Part shown: positions 17,665 to 27,585 of the stretch, piece by piece
Position numbering within the stretch: the first letter of the stretch is position 1
How the letters are laid out: every line of letters begins with the position of its first letter
NCBI RefSeq assembly: GCF_031119625.1
Contig: NZ_JAVHZV010000020.1
Span: 62,001 to 126,000 of the forward strand
Length of the DNA stretch: 64,000 nucleotides
From: Pseudomonas sp. G34
GTDB lineage: Bacteria; Pseudomonadota; Gammaproteobacteria; Pseudomonadales; Pseudomonadaceae
Direction: 5' to 3'
Notes under the pieces: generated by a model
Database searches by the model: none
Seen by the model: the letters and a program-made list of their open reading frames with translations, nothing else
What the model was told of the DNA's origin: nothing
Position numbers and translations under genes: made by a program

Positions 17665-19287
17665 TTAGTGCTGCAAGCGCGCCGCCAGTGTCGACAGGTC
17701 ACCGGACAGCCCCTGCATGGCGCGACCCGCCGATTCGCTGCGCTGCAGGTCGGTCTCGTTGCGCTGGGCGATGGACACGATCTCGGCGAGGTTGCGGGCG
17801 ATGTCCTCGGCCACCGAGGTCTGCTCCTCCGCCGCCGTGGCGATCTGCCGGTTCATGTCGCGGATGGCTTCCACCGCCAGGGTGATGCTGTGCAGGCGCT
17901 CGCCGGCCACGCCAACCTGGGCACGGCCGGCGGCACTCTGCTGCGCTCCGGTGGCGATCGCCGCGCTGGCCTCCTTGGAGGCGCCCTGCACGTTGGCGAT
18001 CAACTGATGAATCTCGCTGATCGAACTGGCGGTGCGCGACGACAGGTTGCGCACCTCATCGGCCACCACCGCGAAGCCACGGCCCGCCTCACCGGCGCGT
18101 GCGGCCTCGATGGCAGCATTGAGGGCCAGCAGGTTGGTCTGGTCGGCGATGCCGCGGATCACTTCCAATACCCCGCCGATACGCTCGCTGTCGGTGTCGA
18201 GCCGGCCGATCACTTCGGCGGTACGGGTGATTTCCCCATGCAGGCGCTCGATGGTGGCGATGGTACTGGCCATGGTCGCCTCGCCTTGCTGGGCGGCCTG
18301 GTCGGCGTCGTCGGCGGCCCGCGCCGCGCTGGCCGAATGGCGCGCCACTTCCTCGGCCGTGGCGCTCATCTGGTGCATGGCCGTGGCCACCTGGTCGGTG
18401 CGGGAAAACTGCTCGCGAATGCCCTGGCCGATATGCCCGGCCACGCTGCTCAGTTCCTGCGTGGCGGCGTCCAGCTCACCGGTACCACGACGCAGTTGCT
18501 GTGACAGCGCCTGCATGAACTCGCGCAGGCGGTTGGCCGCCTGGGCCAGTTGCCCGACCTCATCTTCACGGCCTTCGCTCAGGCGCTCACCGAACTGCCC
18601 GCGGCTGAGCAGTTCGAGCTGCCCGGTAGCCTGCAACAGCGGCGTGGTAATGCGGCGATTGACCAGCCAGGCGCTGAACAGCGCCAGCAGCACGCCGAGC
18701 GCAAGCATCGCCAGGCTGCCGAACAACACGCTGCGCTCGGCGTTCTCACTCAACTGCCTGGCGCTCGCCTGGCTACGTGCGTGCAACTCGTCGACCAGCA
18801 GCGACAGCTGTTCGCTGGTGGCCCGGTCGATGCCCTTGACCGCCGCATCCCCAGCCTGGGCGGAAAACCCTGCGGCGGCAAAGGCCTGGTAACCGCGGCG
18901 ATAGGCCTGGCCCATCTCGGCGTGGGCGGCGCGCAACTCGCTCAGCCGTTGGCGCAGCTCGGCGCTGTCCGCTGTGTCTATCAACTGGCCGATCCGCGTC
19001 TGCACCCGTTGCTCTTCATCCTGGAACTGCCGCCAGTAACGGTTGCGCTGTGCTTCGTCGGCGCCGCGCAAGAGCACGTTCTTCCATTCCTGAACCTGGA
19101 TCTTGAAGGCCAGGTTGGCGCCGTCCACCTGGCGTGCTTCTTCCAGCGGGCCACTGAGCAACGCCCCATAGCCATCCAATTGGCGCGACAACAATGCAAA
19201 ACCAGCCAGCGCAATCAGCAACATCAACACCAGGCCACCGCCAATCAGCAACACCAATTGGGCACGCAGCGAACGACCAAAGCTCAT
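17665..19287 (-). CDS. methyl-accepting chemotaxis protein with helical-bundle sensor
   Basis: 540 residues with an N-terminal membrane helix ([19 protein letters not shown]), about 155 periplasmic residues rich in charged helix ([20 protein letters not shown]), a second membrane helix, HAMP and a signalling domain with [20 protein letters not shown]. The sensor length and lack of Cache motifs indicate a four-helix-bundle type ligand domain. No receptor C-terminal pentapeptide is seen. It faces the dCache receptor, and the two genes are convergent. The ligand is unknown. Confidence 0.9.
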   Translation of the reverse strand: MSFGRSLRAQLVLLIGGGLVLMLLIALAGFALLSRQLDGYGALLSGPLEEARQVDGANLAFKIQVQEWKNVLLRGADEAQRNRYWRQFQDEEQRVQTRIGQLIDTADSAELRQRLSELRAAHAEMGQAYRRGYQAFAAAGFSAQAGDAAVKGIDRATSEQLSLLVDELHARSQASARQLSENAERSVLFGSLAMLALGVLLALFSAWLVNRRITTPLLQATGQLELLSRGQFGERLSEGREDEVGQLAQAANRLREFMQALSQQLRRGTGELDAATQELSSVAGHIGQGIREQFSRTDQVATAMHQMSATAEEVARHSASAARAADDADQAAQQGEATMASTIATIERLHGEITRTAEVIGRLDTDSERIGGVLEVIRGIADQTNLLALNAAIEAARAGEAGRGFAVVADEVRNLSSRTASSISEIHQLIANVQGASKEASAAIATGAQQSAAGRAQVGVAGERLHSITLAVEAIRDMNRQIATAAEEQTSVAEDIARNLAEIVSIAQRNETDLQRSESAGRAMQGLSGDLSTLAARLQH

Positions 19288-19419
19288 GGAAATCTCGAAC
19301 GGAAGGGAGGTACGACGAGTTTATGAAGACCGCATGACAGATATATTGCAGCGAGATAACCAGCCGTCCAGATAGCCACTTTTTACGAATTCGCGTGGCC
19401 GTATTCCGGCCTGCGCGGG

Positions 19420-19965
19420 CTAGGGTTTTCTGCTGCGCTGCCTGGCCTCCTTCTCGGCCTCCTCCATTGCCGCCGCCATCAGCCCGGAACACACCAGCAC
19501 CCCGGCGCCTTTGGACAGGCATTCGTAGCGTTGTTGGTCCTCACCGGAACTGGTGGTGCAGTCCTGCAGGCTGATCCGCTGCTCTACACCGTCCAGGTTC
19601 TGTTGCGCCTGCGCGTATTCGGCGGCGGTAATGCGCCCGGCGCTTTGGCGCTCCTCGGCGATCTCGCGCAGGTTCTTGAGGTCGATGACCGTCCAGCGCA
19701 TGGCGCTCTGGCACATTTCGCGCTTCGACGTTTTGCCTGGCGCCCGCTCGGCCGCTGCCGCCCGGGCGGGTTCGGCAGGTGCTGCCGCTGGCGCTTCAGC
19801 GGCGTAACCGGGCTTGATGGTCACCGCCTCGACCTGCTGGGCAGGCGGTGGCTGGCTGCCGAAATGCTTTTGCCCCTTCTCGTCGACCCAGCTGTACACC
19901 TGGCTCAACGCGTGAGTGGAAAGGCTGCACAGCACAAGCAGCGCGAGCGTCGGGCGAATGGGCAT
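19420..19965 (-). CDS. exported DUF4124-domain protein
   Basis: 181 residues with a signal peptide (MPIRPTLALLVLCSLSTHALS) followed by VYSWVDEKGQKHFGSQPPP, the signature of DUF4124, a small beta domain common at the N-terminus of exported gammaproteobacterial proteins. The remainder is charged helix ending in EEAEKEARQRSRKP, with cysteines in REMCQSAM, LQDCTT and YECLSKG. The role is unknown; probably periplasmic. It stands alone between the chemoreceptor and the conserved small gene on the other strand. Confidence 0.75.
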   Translation of the reverse strand: MPIRPTLALLVLCSLSTHALSQVYSWVDEKGQKHFGSQPPPAQQVEAVTIKPGYAAEAPAAAPAEPARAAAAERAPGKTSKREMCQSAMRWTVIDLKNLREIAEERQSAGRITAAEYAQAQQNLDGVEQRISLQDCTTSSGEDQQRYECLSKGAGVLVCSGLMAAAMEEAEKEARQRSRKP

Positions 19966-20169
19966 GACCGATAAATCCCTGTACTGAGCGCGGGCTGCGC
20001 TGCGGGCAATCTAGAACCAGGTGGCGGCTTTGCCAAGGGCCGGCCGCGCTGCCCGTCTGATATCTGCGAACGGCGCCACGATGGCGGTGCATGAAGTTGC
20101 CGCAACCAAACGGCCAAGACTGCATACAATGCGCATCCGCTTTCAGCTCCGCACAAGGACCCTGCCGCC

Positions 20170-20661
20170 ATGGCCTCTCCCGACAAGCAGAAAAAACGCG
20201 CCCAGCGGGCCAAGACCAAGGCCAGGCAGAACCGCATGGGCAAGCCCAAGGCCACTGTCGTGCACCCGCTGCTGGCCAACCCGCTGATTGACGAGCCCTT
20301 CGATGACGTGGAGATCGACCTCGCTACCTTCGACTTCAAGGACATCGAGGCAAACGGCTTCGACCCGGCGCACTTCGATGACCTGTTCCAGGCCATGCAC
20401 CAGGCCGAAGCCATCGGCCTGCTCGCCCTGTGCCTGGTGTTCCTGCAATACCCGGTGCTGGAACTGGTGGTCGCCGAGGAAGACCCGGAAGCGGCGACCG
20501 ACTTCATGATGGGCCTGCTGATCGTCTACCGCGGCCTGTTCCACCACGACGACGAAGACGCCGCCGTGCAGTGGATCGGCAGCGAAACCTTCCAGGCCGC
20601 CTACAACGAGGCCGCGGAGATTCTGCAGAAGAAGAATGCCCGTGGCGGTGCGCGCACCTGA
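20170..20661 (+). CDS. conserved hypothetical protein
   Basis: 163 residues with a very basic start (MASPDKQKKRAQRAKTKARQ) suggesting nucleic-acid or ribosome contact, then an acidic, helical body (IDLATFDFKDIEANGFDPAHF, given in part) and a C-terminal AAYNEAAEILQKKNARGG. No domain is recognised. It resembles a Pseudomonas conserved protein of unknown function. It is convergent with the HhH gene, with an 11-base gap between the two stop codons. Confidence 0.65.
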   Translation: MASPDKQKKRAQRAKTKARQNRMGKPKATVVHPLLANPLIDEPFDDVEIDLATFDFKDIEANGFDPAHFDDLFQAMHQAEAIGLLALCLVFLQYPVLELVVAEEDPEAATDFMMGLLIVYRGLFHHDDEDAAVQWIGSETFQAAYNEAAEILQKKNARGGART

Positions 20662-20672
20662 CCGCTACCTGG

Positions 20673-21140
20673 TCACTGCTCGCCGTAAAGCCCGCCCTCG
20701 GCCTCGCCCATGAAGATCTCCACCGTCTTCGGGCCGATGCCCTCGAAGGCCAGCAGGCGCTGCGCGAACTGGTGCCGAGTGGGGCTCTGCTGGCGGATGG
20801 CGGTAACGGTGCCGCTGTACTCGGCCAGTAACTTGCGGCTGAGCTTGTGCAGGCGCGCGGCAGTGGAAATGTCGTAACGCACGTAGCGCGCCTGGCCGAG
20901 CAGCCGCACCAGTTGTTGCTGGCTGCAGTGGGCAAGCTTGGCAGGTGTGTCCAGCCCGTGCTGCTCGACGAGGATCCGGTAGGCCCGTTCGGCCACGGCC
21001 TGCTGGATCGGCTTGCCGAACACGAAGCTCGCCAGCAGCCACTTGAACAGCGTCCGCTCATCGGCCTTGGCGAGCCCGGCCTCGAGCCCCAGTTGCTGTG
21101 CGCTGATGCGTTGCTTGGTCACCGGTGCCGCTCCCTTCAT
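20673..21140 (-). CDS. HhH-GPD-like DNA glycosylase family protein (short)
   Basis: 155 residues. ASFVFGKPIQQAVAERAY and a C-terminal LLAFEGIGPKTVEIFMGE match the helix-hairpin-helix element of endonuclease III-like glycosylases. Full-length family members are over 200 residues, and there is no FeS Cys cluster. The residue after the hairpin where the catalytic Lys/Asp pair would follow lies at or beyond the C-terminus (GEAEGGLYGEQ), so it is probably a DNA-binding relative and may not cleave glycosidic bonds. Annotation as a base-excision enzyme would be uncertain. Confidence 0.6.
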   Translation of the reverse strand: MKGAAPVTKQRISAQQLGLEAGLAKADERTLFKWLLASFVFGKPIQQAVAERAYRILVEQHGLDTPAKLAHCSQQQLVRLLGQARYVRYDISTAARLHKLSRKLLAEYSGTVTAIRQQSPTRHQFAQRLLAFEGIGPKTVEIFMGEAEGGLYGEQ

Positions 21141-21264
21141 GACGCGCGTGATCTACGCCCTCTCTGCAAGGCAGACCACGGCCAGCCGGCAGCGATCACT
21201 TCATCTGTATCAGGCAGAGCCCGACGACCCGCGGCGAGCAGTGCGCCGCGATCAGTCAGGCGAG

Positions 21265-23289
21265 TCAGATCTTGAAGCGCGACACCACGGTGCGCAGCTC
21301 CCCGGCCAGGCGCGACAGCTCGTCGGCCGTCTGGGCGTTTTCCTCGATGCCCTCGATCAGAACCACGCTGCCATTGCGAATCTCGATGACGTTGCGGTTG
21401 ATGTCTTCGGAGACGGCGTGCTGCTGCACCGCCGCGCTGGCGATCTGGGTGTTCATGCCGACGATCTGCTCGACCTCATCATTGATCGCAACAAGGCTCC
21501 TGGCCGCCTGATCGGCCGATTGCACGCAGGCCTGGGCCTTGTCCTGGCCGGTTTTCATCTGTTCAACGGTAGCGGCCATGGCCTGCTGCAGTTCCTGAAT
21601 GATGCGGCGGATTTCCTCGGTCGAGCCCTGGGTGCGCGAAGCCAGGGTGCGCACCTCATCGGCCACCACGGCGAAACCGCGCCCCTGCTCGCCGGCACGC
21701 GCCGCTTCGATGGCGGCGTTCAACGCCAGCAGGTTGGTCTGGTCGGCGATATTACGGATGACTTCGATGACCCCACCGATCTCCTGGCTGTGCACCGCCA
21801 ATGCGGATACCTTCTGCGCGCTCAGCTCAACCTCGCCGGCCAGCGCCTCGATGGTCATGCGCGTGGTATTCATCACCGCCAAGCCATTGGCCGACGCCTG
21901 GCTGGCCTGCCCGGCCGCCCGCGCGGCGCCCTCGGTGTTCTGCGCCACGTCGGCGACGCTGGCGGTCATCTCGTTGATGGCCGTGGCCACCTGCTCGGTT
22001 TCGCCCTGCTGGGTATTCATCGACTGCTTGGCCCGGGCAATGGAGGCGCCCAGGCGCACCGAGGCCTCGGACACCGCGTGGGAACTGTGCTCCACCTGCG
22101 TCAACGAGGTGCGGAAGGCCTGCACCATGTGGTTGAAGCCCTTGCCCACATCGGCCATTTCATCCTTGCCACGGACCTGCACCTGGGCGGTGAGGTCGCC
22201 CTGGGCAATCTGCCGCGAGGCTTCCAGCACCTCGTCGATGGCGTTGCGCATCGAGCGGTAGATGCCCATGAACACATAGGCCAGCAGCAGGCCCATGAAG
22301 GCGAACATGCCGAGGATCAAAGCCCGTTCGGACAGTCGTTCGTGCGTCCGCTGCCCCAGGGCGTTGGTCAACTCTTCCTGCAACACGTCCTGAGCCTTGT
22401 ACAGATCGGCCACCACCGCGTTGCCGTTGGCCGCCAGCCCCTGCACCCCATTGATGGTGCTGCCGGTGTCGGCGAGCACTCGGCCAAGGTCGGCGCGAAA
22501 GCTGTCCAGCGCCTGCAGTGCGCTGTTGATCGGCGCCTGCAACCGATCTGCCAGCGCCGGCGCGTTGCGACGCAGCAGCGCCAGGCTTTGCAGCAGCTCC
22601 TGGCGGATCTGCAGTTCCTGCTTGAGCAATACCCGCAGCGCCGAGCGCGTGCCGGCGCCAAGCGGCTGACCCTCGCGCAGCCCGCTGGCCAGGCCGCGCA
22701 ACTGGCCGACGACGTTTATCTGCCGCGGCAGGCGCAGGGTGCTCTGGTCGATCATGAACAGCGAGTTGTAGTCCTCATCCAGCACCATGCCCGATGTGGC
22801 GCTGACCAGATAAACGAAATTCAGCGTCTTGGCGAGCTGGTCGTTCCAGGCATCGAAGATCTGCCCCTGATCGGCATTGCCCCTGCCCTGCTCGATCAGC
22901 TGCAAAGCGTCGGTACGCAGGCGCGCCACCCGGTCAGCGGTTTCCAGCGTGGTGCCCAGCTCGCGGTCGGTGGCCTCCAGCTTGCTGAACGCCTCCTGCA
23001 ATTTCGCCTGGTTGGCGGCGAGATCGCCCTGGGCCGTGGCATCGCCACTGAGCAGGCGGTTGGTCAGGGCGCGCTGCAGCATCGACAGGCGCAGTACGGG
23101 CGTGACGTCCAGCAGGTAACGCTGGCCAAGCTGCTCGCTGCGGATAGTGTCGATGCTGGCGTTGATCTGGTTGATGACGCGCAGGCCCAGCAGGCTCAGC
23201 GGAATCAGCACGATCACGGCGAGGATCGCGAATTTGACGGGAAAGCGAAGCCGACTGGTCAGGTGCATGGCAGGAGCAAGGATATTCAT
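21265..23289 (-). CDS. methyl-accepting chemotaxis protein with long helical sensor
   Basis: 674 residues. A membrane helix near 18-38 is followed by a periplasmic domain of about 290 residues that is almost wholly helical ([31 protein letters not shown]), then a second membrane helix ([19 protein letters not shown]), HAMP, and the signalling hairpin [20 protein letters not shown]. The sensor length suits a helical bimodular or NIT-type domain; I cannot tell which. There is no C-terminal pentapeptide. It is the third receptor within 8 kb, with no CheA/CheW genes here, so all must plug into distant arrays. Confidence 0.9.
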   Translation of the reverse strand: MNILAPAMHLTSRLRFPVKFAILAVIVLIPLSLLGLRVINQINASIDTIRSEQLGQRYLLDVTPVLRLSMLQRALTNRLLSGDATAQGDLAANQAKLQEAFSKLEATDRELGTTLETADRVARLRTDALQLIEQGRGNADQGQIFDAWNDQLAKTLNFVYLVSATSGMVLDEDYNSLFMIDQSTLRLPRQINVVGQLRGLASGLREGQPLGAGTRSALRVLLKQELQIRQELLQSLALLRRNAPALADRLQAPINSALQALDSFRADLGRVLADTGSTINGVQGLAANGNAVVADLYKAQDVLQEELTNALGQRTHERLSERALILGMFAFMGLLLAYVFMGIYRSMRNAIDEVLEASRQIAQGDLTAQVQVRGKDEMADVGKGFNHMVQAFRTSLTQVEHSSHAVSEASVRLGASIARAKQSMNTQQGETEQVATAINEMTASVADVAQNTEGAARAAGQASQASANGLAVMNTTRMTIEALAGEVELSAQKVSALAVHSQEIGGVIEVIRNIADQTNLLALNAAIEAARAGEQGRGFAVVADEVRTLASRTQGSTEEIRRIIQELQQAMAATVEQMKTGQDKAQACVQSADQAARSLVAINDEVEQIVGMNTQIASAAVQQHAVSEDINRNVIEIRNGSVVLIEGIEENAQTADELSRLAGELRTVVSRFKI

Positions 23290-23757
23290 GGTTTCTCACA
23301 GACCTCTCAGGGTCGGCTTGGTGTTTTAGTGTGCAGGGCCCATCTCGCGGCACGAGAAAGGCCAGCTGTGCCTGCCTGGATGCGCCCGTTCGACAGCGGC
23401 CCACCACAAATAGCAATACGCCATTACTGGCGATGTGCCTATGACTGCGCCACCTACACAAGGTTGCAACGATATGTTTCAGCCAGGCTGTAGCCCTACC
23501 GCGCCGTATAAACCTGTGCGCTTTGTACAAGGTTCGTATCGCCCCAGAGCGGCGCGGGTAGCGCATGGGCTGTATCTGGCTTGTATCAGTCCTGCGCAGC
23601 GAGCCGCGAGCGATTACGCCGCCCATCGCAAATGGCAATGAGCCACTATCAACCCGATCGATACCCAACATGCGCCATGGCCTCTCGAAGAGCGGGCGTA
23701 ATCGGGCTAGCCTCGCGTTCACATGCACTGCCCCATCACGCCGATAGCGAGGATTCC
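23290..23757. other. intergenic region without a recognisable gene
   Basis: 468 bases between a divergent chemoreceptor and the yghU-like gene. No convincing reading frame, RNA gene or strong hairpin is seen. A loose similarity exists between CACAAATAGCAATACGCCATTA near 23405 (first 20 bases: CACAAATAGCAATACGCCAT) and TCGCAAATGGCAATGAGCCA near 23626, too weak to call a repeat. Promoters for both genes should be here. Confidence 0.5.
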
Positions 23758-24597
23758 ATGACCCAATCAACCTATGTTCCGCCAAAGGTATGGCAGCACC
23801 TTGAAGCTTCCGGTGGCCAGTTCTCCAAGATCAACCGCCCCACCGCCGGCGCGACCCACGACAAGCAACTGCCGGTCGGCAAGCACCCGCTGCAGCTCTA
23901 CTCCATGGCAACGCCCAATGGCGTGAAAGTGACCATCCTGCTCGAGGAGTTGCTGGCGCTGGGGCACAGCGGCGCCGAGTACGACGCCTGGCTGATCCGC
24001 ATTGGCGAGGGCGACCAGTTCTCCAGCGGCTTCGTGGGCGTCAACCCGAACTCGAAGATCCCGGCCCTGCTCGACCGCAGCGGCGACACGCCGATCCGCG
24101 TGTTCGAGTCTGGCTCGATCCTGCTGTACCTGGCAGAGAAGTTCGGCGAGTTCCTGCCCAAGGACCCGGCCGGCCGTACCGAAACCCTCAACTGGCTGTT
24201 CTGGCAAATGGGCTCGGCGCCCTACCTGGGCGGCGGCTTCGGGCATTTCTACGCCTACGCCCCGGAGAAGTTCGAATACGCCATCAACCGCTTCACCATG
24301 GAAGCCAAGCGCCAGCTCGACGTGCTCGACCAGCGCCTGGCCGAGAACCGCTACCTGGCGGGCGACACCTACACCATCGCCGATATCGCCGTGTGGCCCT
24401 GGTACGGCGAGCTGGTGCGCAACAACGTCTACGGCGCCGCAGAGTTTCTCGCCGCCCACGAGTACACCCACGTGCAACGCTGGGCCAACGAGATCGCCGA
24501 GCGCGAAGCGGTAAAACGCGGCCGCCGCGTGAACCGCACCTGGGGCGAGGAAGCGGAGCAGGTGCCGGAGCGGCACCAGGCGGCGGATCTGGACTGA
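23758..24597 (+). CDS. yghU: YghU-type glutathione S-transferase / disulfide-bond oxidoreductase
   Basis: 279 residues closely matching the E. coli YghU pattern along its length: INRPTAGATHDKQLPVGKHP, SMATPNGVKVTILLEELLAL, LIRIGEGDQFSSGFVGVNPN, RVFESGSILLYLAEKFGEFL and a C-terminal GST domain with AINRFTMEAKRQLDVLD. This Nu-class enzyme binds two glutathione molecules in the cytoplasm and reduces disulfides or peroxides. The Asn of TPNG and the ES pair are the glutathione-binding positions. The ATG at 23758 follows CGAGGATTCC. A terminator follows it, so it appears to be monocistronic. Confidence 0.92.
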   Translation: MTQSTYVPPKVWQHLEASGGQFSKINRPTAGATHDKQLPVGKHPLQLYSMATPNGVKVTILLEELLALGHSGAEYDAWLIRIGEGDQFSSGFVGVNPNSKIPALLDRSGDTPIRVFESGSILLYLAEKFGEFLPKDPAGRTETLNWLFWQMGSAPYLGGGFGHFYAYAPEKFEYAINRFTMEAKRQLDVLDQRLAENRYLAGDTYTIADIAVWPWYGELVRNNVYGAAEFLAAHEYTHVQRWANEIAEREAVKRGRRVNRTWGEEAEQVPERHQAADLD

Positions 24598-24638
24598 GCC
24601 TGAGTCGGTGCCTGTAGCCTGAGACTCTTGGCAACCCG

Positions 24639-24674
24639 ACAAGCCCCACTGCCTTCAGCAGCGGGGCTTGTTTG
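24639..24674 (+). terminator. intrinsic terminator after yghU
   Basis: CAAGCCCC (24640-24647) pairs with GGGGCTTG (24663-24670), with TTT following and AT-rich sequence beyond. The 15-base loop contains a further small GCTG pairing. It lies 42 bases after the yghU stop, before the convergent esterase. Confidence 0.65.
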
Positions 24675-24719
24675 CAATTGAGCGTAGCGGCAGGACGTCA
24701 TGGGCTCACCTGCTTCCAT

Positions 24720-25694
24720 CTACGGCTTATCCACGCCCCACCAGCTGTTCAAGGCCAGCCTGATAGCGTCTTTGCACTGCGTCGTCTGGGCACTGGGAAG
24801 CAGGTCGAACATGTGAGTCACCCCTGGGTAGACGTGCAGTTCCAGCGCAACGCCTGCCTGGGAGAGGCGCTGTGCGTAGTCGAGATTTTCGTCGAGAAAC
24901 AAATCCAGCGCGCCAACCGCCATGAAAGTTGGAGGCAGTCCACGCAAATCCGCCGCCAAGGACGGCGAGAAATAACCCCGCGAGGCGTCATCCACCGGTT
25001 GCTGGCCTTGCAGGCAACGCCAGCAAAAGCGGTTTTCATCGGCCGTCCAGCCGAACATGCCAGTCGTCGAGTTGGCCCAGGGGGAGGCCGGCGTTCCCGT
25101 GCGGCAATCCAGCATCGGGTAGACCAACAGCAGCCCGCACAATGCCGGTAAACGACGGTCCCGGGCGAGCAGGGCCAGCGCGGCGGCAAGACCACCACCA
25201 GCACTGTGGCCCATGAGCGTGATACGCCTCGGATCGACACCGAGTAACTCGGCGTTATCGATAATCCACTGGAGGCCCGTGAAGCAGTCCTCCAGCGGCG
25301 CCGGAAACGGATACTCCGGCGCCAGACGATAGGCGACGGCCACCACCAGCGCATCCATTGCCCGGGCCAATTCGGCTAGTTGATCATCGGCCATTTCCGG
25401 TTTGCCGAGCACGAAGCCGCCACCGTGCAGGTAGTAGAGCACCGGCCTGGCTCCAGCTTGGCTCTCGCCGGGTGGCACGTATAAACATGACCGCAGCGCA
25501 GCACCTCCTTGCGGCCGGGCAAGCCAACGCTCCTCAAAACGCAACGGCGTGGCTGCGCAAATGCCTGCATCAACCCGCGCACGAATAGCCGGCAGGGTTT
25601 CCAGGCTCCATACTTGCGGAGCTTGCTCAAGTAACGAGTGATAGGCGGGGTCAAGCAGAAGCTTGCCGCGCTGGGTGTTGCTGGGTATGGCCAT
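24720..25694 (-). CDS. HSL-family (family IV) esterase/lipase
   Basis: 324 residues with the hormone-sensitive-lipase oxyanion motif YLHGGGFVLG near residue 90, nucleophile elbow MGHSAGGGLAAAL, the acid in GALDLFLDENLDYA and the catalytic His in PGVTHMFD. No signal peptide, so cytoplasmic. These enzymes hydrolyse short-chain esters. The start at 25694 (MAIPSNTQ) is fixed by AGGAG 7 bases before the ATG; the frame is open far upstream but overlaps the AEC gene. It is 35 bases downstream of the AEC carrier and likely co-transcribed with it. Confidence 0.88.
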   Translation of the reverse strand: MAIPSNTQRGKLLLDPAYHSLLEQAPQVWSLETLPAIRARVDAGICAATPLRFEERWLARPQGGAALRSCLYVPPGESQAGARPVLYYLHGGGFVLGKPEMADDQLAELARAMDALVVAVAYRLAPEYPFPAPLEDCFTGLQWIIDNAELLGVDPRRITLMGHSAGGGLAAALALLARDRRLPALCGLLLVYPMLDCRTGTPASPWANSTTGMFGWTADENRFCWRCLQGQQPVDDASRGYFSPSLAADLRGLPPTFMAVGALDLFLDENLDYAQRLSQAGVALELHVYPGVTHMFDLLPSAQTTQCKDAIRLALNSWWGVDKP

Positions 25695-25729
25695 CAAATG
25701 CTCCTGTCCGGCAGGTAACGCTAGCGGCT

Positions 25730-26605
25730 TCACCGCAAATGCAAAGCAAGCGCCAGTGAAATGGAAAACAGCGCGGCCAGATGGCCCAGTATCACGATAG
25801 ACGCCACCTTTTCCGGTTCCTGGCCATAGCGCTCGGCGAACATGAAGTTGAGCACCGCCGGCGGCAGCGCGCCGAAGATCAGCAGGATGGCGGTCTCGCG
25901 CTCGGACAGGCCAAACGCCAGGCAGAACAGGTAGGCGATCAGCATGCCGGTCAGCGGTGTAGCCACGGCACCGACCGTGCCGATGCGCCACTGCGCGAAG
26001 GGCGCGGTGTTCAGGCGTACGCCAAGGGAAAACAGCATCAGGCCCGTGGAGACGTCGGCGATTATCTTGATCGCGGCCAGAAAAGGCGGCCACATCGCGA
26101 TACCCGACATACTCACCAGCACGCCGGCAACGCCGGCGATGATCACCGGTTCGCGGAGCAGCCCCCATACCCTGGCGTTGCGCCCCAGCCACCAGGTGGC
26201 GATGGCGAAATGCAGAACGTTTTCCACCAGAAACAGCACCACCGCCGCCGGCAGCACCTGCTCGCCGAACGCGAATAGCAACAGCGGCAGCCCCATGTTG
26301 CCGGCGTTCTTGAACATCATCGGTGGCAGCAGCGTTTTCGGTGCATGACCCAGCCGGCGGGCGATGGGCCAGCCGAGCAACCCGGAACCCAGCACGATGA
26401 CCAGGCCACCGAGCGCGATCATCTGCACCTCGGCCAGATCCACGCGCTTGCCCGCCAGCGCCGAAAAGATCAACGCGGGCACGAAGATGCCCATGTTGAC
26501 CTGGTTGGTGGCGAGCATGTCCGGGCGATGCTGGCGACCATACAGGTAGCCAACCGCAATGACCGTGAACACGGGGAAAACGATGCTCACGATCTGCACG
26601 AGCAT
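25730..26605 (-). CDS. AEC (auxin efflux carrier) family transporter
   Basis: 291 residues, about ten predicted transmembrane helices. It begins MLVQIVSIVFPVFTVIAVGY and has the family's N-terminal NQVNMGIFVPALIFSAL and central MFKNAGNMGLPLLLFAFG crossover motifs. Bacterial AEC proteins export or exchange small carboxylates such as malonate or malate. It sits directly upstream of the esterase on the same strand, so the esterase might act on the transported compound or its ester. It lies 42 bases downstream of the dehydrogenase gene and could belong to the same transcript as the TRAP operon. Confidence 0.85.
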   Translation of the reverse strand: MLVQIVSIVFPVFTVIAVGYLYGRQHRPDMLATNQVNMGIFVPALIFSALAGKRVDLAEVQMIALGGLVIVLGSGLLGWPIARRLGHAPKTLLPPMMFKNAGNMGLPLLLFAFGEQVLPAAVVLFLVENVLHFAIATWWLGRNARVWGLLREPVIIAGVAGVLVSMSGIAMWPPFLAAIKIIADVSTGLMLFSLGVRLNTAPFAQWRIGTVGAVATPLTGMLIAYLFCLAFGLSERETAILLIFGALPPAVLNFMFAERYGQEPEKVASIVILGHLAALFSISLALALHLR

Positions 26606-26647
26606 GGGGCAACCTTAGCCACTGGCGAGTAGGTGGTGCTGGGCGAC

Positions 26648-27535
26648 TCAGCCTGGCGTGGGCGTACCGTTGAGGGCGTAGTAGCTGCGGATCACCTGGC
26701 TGTCGTCAGCCCGCCCCTCACCACGCCCGGAGGTGGCCAGGAACAGCTGGTGTGCCACCGCGGCAATCGGCAGCGCGGCCTGCGCATCGCGCCCGGCTTC
26801 GAGGACGATACCCAGGTCCTTGACGAAGATGTCCACCGCGCTACTGACCTCGGGCTCGGCCTGCAGCATGCGCGGGCCGCGGTCCTTGAGCATCCAGCTC
26901 GATGCTGCCGAGCCGCCCATGATCTCCAGCAGCACAGGCAGCTCGACCCCGACCTTGGCCGCGAGGGCGAAGGCTTCGGCAACCACGGCAATATGCACAC
27001 CACACAATAGTTGGTTGACGGCCTTGACCGTGGCGCCCTGCCCGGCTCGCTCGCCAACATGGAAGATGCGCTGGCCGAGGCCCTGGAACATCGGCTGCGC
27101 CGCGTCGAAGGTGGAGCGCTCACAGGCCGCCATGATGGTCAGCGAACCGGCGATGGCGCCGGCGCTGCCACCGGAGACCGGGGCATCGACGAAACGCCGC
27201 CCCGCGCCCGTCACCCGCTCGGCAATGCGCTCGACCGCGGCCGGTGGACAGGTCGCCATCAGGCAGACGATGCCATTCTCGGCCAGTGCGCCCAATGCGC
27301 CGTTGTCGAAGAGTACCTGTTCGGCCTGGGCGGCATTGACCACCATCAGGATCAGCACATCGGCGCCTTCGCAGGCGGCCGCCGCGTTCGCAGCCGGCTC
27401 GCCACCGGCCTTCGCCAGTTCGGCCAGGGCAAGCGGATTGAGATCGATACCGCGCACCAGGTGGCCGGCGGCGAGCAGGTTCTTGGCCATGGGCAGGCCC
27501 ATCGAGCCAAGCCCGGCAAATGCAATCGTAGTCAT
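26648..27535 (-). CDS. 3-hydroxyisobutyrate/threonate dehydrogenase-family protein
   Basis: 295 residues of the beta-hydroxyacid dehydrogenase family. The cofactor motif FAGLGSMGLPMAKNL is at residues 5-19, the substrate motif DAPVSGGSAGA near 120, the catalytic-Lys region GQGATVKAVNQLLCG near 165 with the Lys retained, and KDLGIVLEAGR near 235. This is closest in pattern to L-threonate dehydrogenase or 3-hydroxyisobutyrate dehydrogenase. It oxidises a beta-hydroxy acid with NAD+. It ends the TRAP/transketolase gene series, 50 bases after dctM, which supports sugar-acid catabolism. The kinase and decarboxylase of the threonate route are not in the window. Confidence 0.85.
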   Translation of the reverse strand: MTTIAFAGLGSMGLPMAKNLLAAGHLVRGIDLNPLALAELAKAGGEPAANAAAACEGADVLILMVVNAAQAEQVLFDNGALGALAENGIVCLMATCPPAAVERIAERVTGAGRRFVDAPVSGGSAGAIAGSLTIMAACERSTFDAAQPMFQGLGQRIFHVGERAGQGATVKAVNQLLCGVHIAVVAEAFALAAKVGVELPVLLEIMGGSAASSWMLKDRGPRMLQAEPEVSSAVDIFVKDLGIVLEAGRDAQAALPIAAVAHQLFLATSGRGEGRADDSQVIRSYYALNGTPTPG

Positions 27536-27585
27536 GAGAATTCCTTGCATGACGCGCCCCGTTGAAAGAACCGGGGGCGCACCGT